Positions 1 through 8,078 of a DNA stretch of 22,090 nucleotides are shown here, piece after piece. Position numbers and translations under genes: made by a program. Each line of letters begins with the position of its first letter. Position 1 is the stretch's first letter. This stretch comes from Jimgerdemannia flammicorona (lineage: Eukaryota > Mucoromycota > Endogonomycetes > Endogonales > Endogonaceae), in NCBI GenBank assembly GCA_003990745.1, contig RBNI01001512.1, forward strand, positions 1-22,090, read 5' to 3'. The notes beneath the pieces are model-generated. The model saw only the letters and a program-made list of their open reading frames with translations. It was not told the origin of the DNA and did not search any database.

Positions 1-321
1 AAAAAAAAAAAAATATGTATATATCAAACAAAAGTGTCAGTTATGTATATCAATAGGTATGTCTTAATTTTTTACCTATAATAGTTACAAATAATATCAT
101 CTCCTATCTTAGCATAATATTGCTAGATTTCAGAGCAAGGATTACATAGAAGGTGTGGAACTATCAGAGATATTTGACTTAAAGTATATATTATTAGTAC
201 TGTGAACTATTGAAGACTAATCTGTCAATATATATATTTGTATGTTTGTGTATTTATATATACATGCATATATTTATATATATGTATATTATGTATATAG
301 ATATATCCAGCATATAAGTCA
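1..321. other. AT-rich, gene-free left edge
   Basis: The window opens with A13 and continues as very AT-rich DNA. A TA/TGTA-rich stretch lies at about 224-306. I see no open reading frame with protein-like content, no RNA gene and no CpG dinucleotide. The opening A run could be the tail of another retroposon or simply an assembly edge. Confidence 0.7.
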
Positions 322-614
322 TGTGGAGGATTCAGATTAGAGAATTTGGTTGAAGAATTCAGATGAGGATTTAGATTAAAGAATTTAAATTAGAGAATTT
401 GGATTGAGTGATTCAGATTGAGTGATTTGGATTGAGTGATTTGGATTGAGTAATTCAGATTGAGTAGTTCAGATGGGGTGGTTCAGATAGAGTGATTCAG
501 ATGGAGTAATTTAGATGGAGTGATTCAGATGGGTGATTTAGATGAGGTAATTTGGATAGGGTAGATTCAGATTAATCTGAGTTAATTCAGATTGCTTCAG
601 ATTTGAGATTTGGA
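322..614. repeat. Degenerate 14-bp minisatellite, about 20 units
   Basis: Tandem units follow the pattern TTGAGTGATTCAGA with frequent one-base changes (TTGAGTGATTTGGA, TGGAGTAATTTAGA and so on). The best preserved run is about 401-525. Flanking units at 322-400 and 526-614 are more diverged and sometimes 12, 13 or 15 nt long. The + strand is G/T/A-rich, with C nearly confined to the TCAGA part. It has no CpG and no coding capacity that I can support. Confidence 0.85.
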
Positions 615-1029
615 TCAAACTGTCATGTAATGAATTGAATCTAGATTTGATTCAAATTGACTCATTCAAAGCACTAGATGGGGGTTTTTCTTTACTTATT
701 ATTTTTCTTAGAATGGTAAAGACTATTCTATTTAGCTCAGGTATAGCCTTATATATATGTTGGGGTTTTAGATATATACCTTTAGTCATGAGCATATGGT
801 TGTTCCCCCCTGGTGGTAGAGAGAACATAGTGTGCAGAATGAGATATAGGCAATAATGCTCTGCTATGTCTAGTATAATTAAGTTACTAAATAATAGCTA
901 GCCTAAAATAATGAGAATATAGTACTTGAGGGGTGATGGAAGAGGGTTTCAGCCTATATAGTCTAGGTTCCCTTTCAATAAAATCCACAGGACTTTGGGT
1001 CTGTAAAAAAAAAAAAAAAAAAAAAAAAA
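615..1029 (+). mobile_element. Retroposon 3' end: AATAAA plus A25 tail
   Basis: An AATAAA signal at 977-982 is followed 22 nt later by an uninterrupted A25 run at 1005-1029, the layout of a polyadenylated, reverse-transcribed insert. Just upstream, CCTATATAGTCTAGG (about 955-967) has short complementary ends. An ORF at 635-856 (73 codons) resembles nothing I recognise and may be chance. The 5' limit is unknown; 615 is only where the minisatellite stops. I could not find target-site duplications. It could be a LINE 3' UTR, a SINE or a processed transcript. Confidence 0.5.
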
Positions 1030-1243
1030 GAGAGATGTCTTAGTAGTAATCTTTTCTTACTTGAGCTAATGATATAAGATATCTAATAAAATACTAAGCT
1101 TTTTTATTGCCTGATATATAGAAAAATACATTTGAAGAGAAAGGGTGAGAATGTATGCACAATAGTGGGCATGCTATGGCTACTTATAGACTTATACTCA
1201 CTATCTAGACCTCTTGCATAGTCAGACTGCAAAGACTCCTTTT

Positions 1244-1341
1244 CGGTGTGCTGACAACACGATCACGTGATAAAATGACTTTTGATGCAAACGCGACCAG
1301 TCATATGACACCTCTATCATCCATATGCCAACAGACGCGCC
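1244..1341 (+). promoter_or_regulatory. Putative methyltransferase promoter with E-box palindrome
   Basis: This is the first CpG-containing DNA of the window and runs up to the chosen ATG. It contains TCACGTGA (1263-1270), a perfect palindrome with a CACGTG core. That core is the binding site of bHLH proteins, including Cbf1 (CDE-I type) and SREBP-like factors in fungi. A second palindrome, GTCATATGAC, lies at about 1301-1310. No clear TATA box is seen. The 214 nt before it (1030-1243) hold nothing recognisable. The regulatory role is inferred from the motifs and position only. Confidence 0.45.
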
Positions 1342-4300
1342 ATGGCCTCTGCCAACATTGTCTCGAAGAATTCTAGGGACATGGTAAGTTTTTATTTTAT
1401 TTTTTCTTTTTTATTTCATTTTTTTCTGTTTGTTTGTTTTGCATACCAAAAGTTATGTTTGTTTTGCATCCCAAAAGTTATACTTCAGCTGACCCAACGC
1501 GTTTGCTTCAGGAGACCATAGTAATTAGCGACGACGAGAATGATATCGAAGAGTCAACACAAGTATGTAGTGTTTTAGGCGGAGAAACAGGGTGTGATGT
1601 GCATCGCCCTCACTATTCTCAACGAAAAAGCGAAGCGCATTGCCGGCAGTATTATAATAGAGACTAACTACTTGACAATTTTAAACGGATCAACCGTGCG
1701 ACGAAGGGCTCAACTCACAAGGTAAGTAAATTCTCAGTATCTCATCTGGGACGTAAAGCCATATGGACGCTTACACACGCGCTAACATATTTCTCTTTGT
1801 AATGTTCTGGATTTTCAGCTCCAAAGAGGTGCGCAACCACGCCTTCGGCTGGTGTTTGACGCTGTCGAGATCCCAATTCGTCGACGCTCACGCTTTGTTT
1901 CTGAAACGGTGGCCTTTCCCTCCCGAGATGACGTTGATCTTCAGTGCAACTCAGCGAAACGTTTGAAAAGGTCGTGCCCTTGGCGTGACAATTCGATCTT
2001 CGTAGGTGGTTGTGATGAAAGAGCAGCCATTCGGAATTTAGAGCGACAATCGCAGATCAAGCCGACGAAAAGGACTACATCTGTACGAAGCAAATCTATA
2101 GCGGAGCCGATTGATTTAGAGGATGACCAACAGGGCCTCGGTCCTGGCGAGCAATGTGGCAATAGTGAATCAGCGGACGATGCCCCAGCTAATTACATAG
2201 AGTACTCCCTAGACGATTTTGTTGTTTACAACAATTGCAATCAACCTATCGAGATCATGGAGAAAATCTCGAAGCTAAATTTTGACGGCATTATCTCGTT
2301 TCCCGCTCATCAAGCCAGCATACCGGTTCTGGCTGTTGCTGTCGACCAGTTTTCCGTCGGCGGTCTTGAGCTGACCGATCATGTGGCATATGCTTGGATC
2401 AAATCTTCCAAACGCAATGGAGTGTGGTATCGTCTTGGAAGACCACTTGCAGACTACAAGGATCTTTTCGATCGGTTCACGTGGAAAATCAACTTCATGA
2501 AGCATCTACTCAATTTCCTCGAGCTTTACCCTGAGGCAACTGTGAACGATCTTTGCCGTGGCGGGGCCTTTAAGCAATTCCTGATAGCGTACCATGGTGT
2601 AAGCCCCGCGTTGGCAGATTGGGTGCCTGATCTCGATTTGCACGACTTTCGCCCTAATGTGGTGAAGCATGCAAAGTTTGTCTGCTGGCAGATCTGTTGG
2701 CAGATTCCACAACGAGGGAAGCAGGACATTGCTGAACATCCATTTTGGAGCGATGCTTGCTTTAAGGAGGCGCAGCTTTGTGCCTTTGGGATGAAAAAGA
2801 CGAAAACCAACCTTTCTCCTCACGAGTATACCGTAGTTACGCCTACTGCGTATAAATACTTCCAACCAATGTTCGGAAATATCCTGAAGCGGTACGATCA
2901 TGGCGTATCCATTCGCAACAATTTCCTCGGCGTTCACATTGATAACACCAAGAAGTTCAAAAACTCGGTGCCTGCGCACCAACTCCGGGAACTTGATCAA
3001 TTACAGATCGAATTTCGCAACAGTTGCGAGATTGGTGAGCCAAAACGGCATGCAACTTTGTGTGAGCATTTTGAAGAAGTCGTGGTCGATGGCGTGATCA
3101 TACGAATCGGAGACTGCGTCCAGATGCCGCCTAGTGAGGACGAGGATCACAAGTGGGCAGGGGCTGGCGGTGTGTGGATCGGTCGGGTGTTGGAAATATT
3201 CAAAAAATACAGATCCATGCGTGACAAGGGTCAAGGTGTGGCCCCTGAAGCATGCTTTCGACTGTTATGGATGTACGATATTAACCAAACCATAATGCGG
3301 TGGGTACGTAAGGTAGATGAAGTGGGTCATAAACGCGAGGTAATTAACATTTAGTGTGGAGATGAAGCTTTGATTGTAAGCCGTTCCGTCTTTCGAAGAA
3401 ATGGAAACAACGGTTTTTGACATTCTACTTGAAACACCGCACTTCATCTAACATGGTGAACCCAAGCTTTTCTACACGCATCATTGCGAATGTAGCCATT
3501 CTCCCGACCAACCTGTTGCAGCGATAATCAGAAAAGTCAATGTCGCCTTTGGTGAACCCTCCTGTCCCGGTAAATATCATTACTGGTGTCTTCGCTGCTC
3601 ACGTTGCCGGCATTTTTTTGTGATAATCAATGTGGCATTCTTCCATACACGCAAGATCTTCCACAGTACTATTTCTGTTGTCGCTTCTATGACCATAATC
3701 AGAGCACATTGGAAGATCTTTCTAATGACCACATCTATGCGGGAGAAACTCGTCGATTGCGCTGCCAGTGTTACGAGCCAACACCTCAAGAGCGCGCTGC
3801 AAAGTTTTTGTCAACACACACTATTAGCGATTGCATTTTGATCCTCGAAACTAACAAGGATGTTTTGTACAGCCTTTTTGTCATCGAGAGAATCGACAAA
3901 GCAAGTGAAATCATCCAGCTCCGACACCTTCCCAGCCTCCATTTGACCTTGAAGGTCCGTGACGATATCAAATTCGATGGGTCGTCCAAACCTGCTCGCA
4001 TCCTCATGAACGAGGTGCTTTTTACTGAAAGGATTGTTGAATGGCCCTTGGGCAAGCTCATCAAGCACATTCACGAAAACATGGACCATTGCCATGTAGA
4101 GTTTTGGGACCCAGTAACAGATTTGCCACCACACCAACAATATCATGGCGCCGGAAATTTTGTGAGTATTTCCTTTTGTTTTACCTTTGAAGACCTCGCT
4201 CCAGTTTATTATAACAGCCATTGAGTATTTTGTGCGTTAGTCAGTGTCTCTGTGCGTACAAGGGTGGACGTATATATTTGTGTGTACCCTTTACTTAGGG

Positions 4301-5942
4301 CTCGTAGGCAAAATCTACGTAGGACTCCAGAGGAGCGGAAATTGGACAATGCTACTTTATCATTTTGGCGAAACGAGAATTATTTATAGTAATACTGTCG
4401 TGGCGCGGGACTACAATCCACCGATCTCCATACCAACGTTTATCGAATCAATGCATTAGTTCTTTTTCAACAAGGTCCTGAACATCGAGACTGGCCGAAT
4501 TCAACTCCTCCACGAAAGTTCAAAGTGGATGCACTTATTCCCAACATGGGAGTCGAAAACCGCAAAAATACCTAAACTCCGTGGGATGGATTTGTATTGC
4601 GGGGGAGGTAGCCTCGGGCGAGGGTTCGAAAGTGCTGGGTTCGGGGAATGTTGTTGGTAAGGCACGGGTTTATTTATTTATTTATTATTTATTATTATTG
4701 CCTCGTCAACAAGAAATCACACAACACATGATTTCAATTTGCACTCTTCCCACAGGGCCGTCGACATTGACCCTGCTGCGTTGGCGACATATGCCAGGAA
4801 TTGCAAAAACAAGCACAATATCTTTCAAAGCAGTGTCAATGAGTTACTCCGCGACGCCATTTTAAATAAGGAGAGGGAAGGTTGGCCCATGCGTCCGGTG
4901 AGGGTTGTTACTTTGCCAGTATCATCTGTACTTTTGGTGAATCAAATACTAACTTGCATTTCAAATTCTCTCCAATTTTAATACACGATAAAATAATAAT
5001 AATAATAATACAATAATTATATGCATAAATTATGAACAGGGCGAGGTCGATTTCATTCTCGCAGGAAATCCTTGTCAGGGATTCTCCAAATTAAATTTGA
5101 ACAAAACGGCAGAGGTAGGGCTTGGTTTGATGTGCATTAAGTAATCTGTCCAGTATGGCGAAGTTTTGCAACCTTCTCTGATACGTCTACTTCAATCCCA
5201 CATGGTGCAGAATGCGCTTCGCAAAAGTTCTCTCATTTCGTCCGTGGCATCTTACATCGAGTTTTACCGGTAAGAAAATAAATGTCGGAGTCGTTAATAT
5301 TGTCCTTGTCAAGCGGGATATACATACATGATGGAGGAAAATCCAAATGATTCTATTCTGATTTGACTTAATGAAGCCGATAAAGATGGTTCTCAAAACA
5401 CACCAACCAATAACTGAATTGTGTTGCAGACCAAAATTATTTTTAATAGAAAATGTCGCGAATCTGTCTCGTATGAAGTATTACACGGACGATGCGAATA
5501 CAGAGGAACATGCCCTTTTCCCAGCTTACCATTTTATTGGCTGCTTGGCGGAACTGGGATACCAAGTCCGATGGGGGGTGTTGGATGCAGCGAATCATGG
5601 CTGTGCACAGGTGAGTCGTTGTATAATATATTTGAGATAGACAGAGGAATCTATTATAAAAAATAACAGATACGATGTTCCTGTTTTCGTTTAGAGGAGA
5701 TGCCGTGTGTTCATTTGGGGTGCAGGTATGCTGGACTTGATTCCCTATCTCCTATAAAGACCTGCCAATCAACTGAATACCAGATTGTAACTGACATCTT
5801 GAATGCTATGAAAGCTCCCGGCTATCCATTACCCACGATGCCACCAGTTACACATGTTACTAAAGACAGCAAAATGTGGGCTAAAGTGGTGAATCTGGCA
5901 AATGGTGAAAAGTATGTACAGATTCACTGATTGATTGGGAGG

Positions 5943-5984
<42 letters not shown>

Positions 5985-7010
5985 CAATCAATCCAGCCAA
6001 CTGCATTCACACATAAAATTGATTCGTCGCTACTCAGGACACTTGGTTTGGGAAATTACGATTTCGCCTCATTCCCCATGCTCACCGTAGAATATGCCAT
6101 CGGCGATCTCCCCGCGATTGGAACGGGATCACGGGTGGTGAGTTGTCTCTTTTGCTGTCCAGAAAGAATTTCTAGCATTCTTCATTGAACGCTTATAATG
6201 TCTTTGCGTTTAATCAACAAGGACCCGCGATACCCCGATCATGTCGTCGCTCCGTCCGGCCCACCACATGTTCAAGCTCTCATGAACATGATACCAACCA
6301 GCCCCGAGGGAAGCGGTTTGGCAGACGCAATCGAAAGATATCCAGACCATCCTGCATTGGATTGCGAGTATGTATTCAACTGCCCACCAATAAAACATGT
6401 CACCTCTTGCATCAAACTTTTCTGACCATATAATCATACATTTCTCGTCACGTTGAACAGGTTCGTGCAACGGTAGGACGAAAAAATGATAAATTTCGTG
6501 TATGGAAGGGCATACGTCAATGGGTGAGCTAAAGCGATTTATTCTGTCGATGTGTGTAGGTGGAAGGAGAAGCGGAGGCAGCATCCCCAACAACAATTCA
6601 GGGACTTCACACGTGTGAAGGCATCGGGCCAATTCCCAACCATTGTTACTTTGATGCAAACACGGGGGTTGAACTGCCCCCCATCGCTCCATTACAAGGA
6701 GAATCGGGTATTGAGCGTGAGGGAAGCGGCACGTGCTCAAGGTGAGGGATTGTAGCTTGCCCTCCTTTTTTTTTTTTTTTTTTTTTTTTAATTGCTCGAA
6801 CTTATGTTTCTTTCATGGCGTTGCTCAGGCTTTCTGGATAGCGATGTGATTGTGGGGACGGTGACCGAGCAATACCGGATCATTGGCAATTCGGTGCCGC
6901 GACCACTAGCGTTCGCGTTGGCCATGATGGCTGGGAAGGCCATGCATCCAGCGATCTGTGGAAATGTGGCCCCATGGGTGGAGGAGGTCGTAGAGCAGGA
7001 ATCTTGTTAA
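1342..7010 (+). CDS. dim-2: DIM-2-type DNA (cytosine-5) methyltransferase, 17 exons
   Basis: Transfers methyl from S-adenosylmethionine to cytosine C5 in nuclear DNA; the fungal DIM-2 family does this on repeats, in Neurospora directed by H3K9 methylation through HP1. Exons (manual): 1342-1383, 1512-1562, 1819-3339, 3467-3569, 3656-4161, 4460-4656, 4756-4897, 5040-5114, 5211-5269, 5430-5610, 5695-5725, 5815-5911, 6038-6137, 6222-6371, 6477-6523, 6560-6741, 6829-7010. All phases agree, giving about 1221 aa (Neurospora DIM-2 is about 1450). Order: SIM-like motif (aa 15-28), RFD-like region (YIEYSLDDFVVYN, near aa 156), BAH-1 (about 448-570) ending in ELFYTHHCEC, BAH-2-like (about 612-740), then the catalytic domain: motif I DLYCGGGS (785), motif IV GNPCQGFS with catalytic Cys866, motif VI ENV (906), QxRxR (959-963), RVLSVREAARAQGF (about 1149) and GNSVPRP (1181). 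The ATG sits in GCGCCATGG. Least certain: the first three exons, and the 6371/6477 junction, chosen because the CAG at 6460 would run into TAG. Appears intact. Confidence 0.9.
1432..1481 (+). repeat. 25-bp tandem duplication in first intron
   Basis: Two adjacent 25-nt units (1432-1456 and 1457-1481) differ at one base (A at 1445, C at 1470). Each contains TTTGTTTTGCAT followed by CCAAAAGTTAT. The pair ends 30 nt before the inferred 3' splice site at 1511 of the methyltransferase gene. Confidence 0.9.
4669..4699 (+). repeat. TTTA/TTA microsatellite in intron
   Basis: TTTA units passing into TTA units, inside the methyltransferase intron 4657-4755 that separates motif I from the following AVD motif. 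It is T-rich and lies upstream of the CCCACAG acceptor. Confidence 0.85.
4992..5010 (+). repeat. AAT microsatellite in intron
   Basis: Six or so AAT triplets in the methyltransferase intron 4898-5039, about 30 nt before the acceptor that opens the exon carrying the catalytic PCQ motif. Confidence 0.85.
5944..5981 (+). repeat. T38 run in methyltransferase intron
   Basis: Uninterrupted T38 in the intron 5912-6037, ending 56 nt before the inferred CAG acceptor at 6037. Read straight through it gives polyphenylalanine, an artefact. The length may be unreliable because of homopolymer sequencing error. Confidence 0.9.
6766..6789 (+). repeat. T24 run in methyltransferase last intron
   Basis: T24 inside the last intron (6742-6828), 39 nt before its CAG acceptor. 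It splits the motif IX codons (ending ARAQ) from the final exon that begins with the GFLDSD segment. Confidence 0.9.
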
Positions 7011-7114
7011 CTTATAACAATGATGTCATAACTTCAGATAAAGGCAGTCACGGCCACCCATCCAATACATAAATCAGTGACCATCTTATTGTCTTTGGTC
7101 CGTTAAGAATCACC
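7011..7114 (+). promoter_or_regulatory. Compact intergenic spacer between dim-2 and dop1
   Basis: Only 104 nt separate the methyltransferase stop (TAA 7008-7010) from the dop1 ATG. The spacer must hold the end of one gene and the start of the other, unless their UTRs overlap. It contains TGATGTCATAA (about 7022-7032, resembling a degenerate ATF/CREB site) and ATACATAAA near 7068, but no canonical AATAAA and no clear TATA box. No function can be assigned to these from sequence alone. Confidence 0.5.
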
Positions 7115-8019
7115 ATGGCTGATCACAACGGTCAACTAGACCAAGATATGGAGGACACCTTGCCCACACGTCCATCCGACAACGCACAACGCGATGCGGA
7201 CTACTTCACCTCGCAGACCTTACGTATCCAGACGGTCGAAAAAGAGGAGAGCAGATCATCATCGCCGTTGCCGGGAACACCTTTTGGCAGAGCGCACCAG
7301 TTTGAGCAGCGAAATGAAGGTGACAATCCCCTTCAAAGGCCTTGTTCATACTTCGCCGTTACTGTTTGTCTCGCATTGCGCCACCAAAGTGGCCCGTTAC
7401 TCTCCAAATCTCAATCCCAAAATTCGAACACATTACTTTCCTGCGATTATATTTAAATTCCCTCAAACCTCAGAATATCGCAAAGACCCTCGATACAAGA
7501 AGTACGTGCAGCTGGTCGAAAAAAACCTTCAGTCGTTTGACAACGTAAACGAGTGGGCGGACGTAATCGCGTTTCTTGGGAAACTTCTACGGGTAGATTA
7601 ACATGCGTTATTATCAATTGAGCAAGTCATCGTTTCAGCTTTGGGTTCAATGAGTTGCGCATAAGCAATGCCGTTCATGCGAACCGAGCATCCCATACAC
7701 GATCGGCCCCCTACCTATGCCTCAATGTCTCGCCACATTTTGATTTTTGATCTACTAACAGGCCTTCCAAGCCTATCCCCAGTTTCCCGCCATTCCGCGA
7801 AAACTGACGGTTGCCAAGAGGCTAGCACAATGTCTAAACCCGGCACTCCCGGCGGGAGTGCATCAGAAGACATTAGAAGTTTATGGGTATATTTTTGAAA
7901 CGATTGGGGTAAGTGGAGCTTGTTAGCGATGTACTAGAGCGATTAACGACGGAGAGGTATATAGTATTCTATTTGTGTGTGGCACGGGTGATTCATAAAA
8001 CGACCTCCACTTCGACAAC

Positions 8020-8078
<59 letters not shown>

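Noticed and set aside
322..614. CRISPR array
   Set aside because: Units are contiguous 14-mers without spacers, and the genome is eukaryotic.
2506..3000. 164-codon - strand open frame within the methyltransferase gene
   Set aside because: Antisense shadow of the large exon 1819-3339, whose + strand product matches the DIM-2 family.
4244..4459. 71-codon + strand frame as an extra exon or small gene
   Set aside because: It lies wholly inside the inferred intron 4162-4459; direct joining of the flanking exons is in phase and matches the family, and the frame has no recognisable similarity.
6461..6476. Premature TAG suggesting the methyltransferase is a pseudogene
   Set aside because: The stop appears only if the CAG at 6458-6460 is used as acceptor. 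Using the TAG at 6474-6476 as the acceptor instead removes it and keeps frame, and all downstream catalytic motifs are intact.
1342..7010. RID/Masc1 or DNMT5-type methyltransferase
   Set aside because: Two BAH-like regions and an RFD-like N-terminal region precede the catalytic domain, motif I reads DLYCGGGS as in DIM-2, and no SNF2 helicase is present as in DNMT5.
7741..7761. Branch point fused to the 3' splice site (CTAACAG, as in Yarrowia)
   Set aside because: Seen at one intron only; other introns have CTAAC/CTGAC-like motifs at ordinary distances from the acceptor, so this is likely coincidence.
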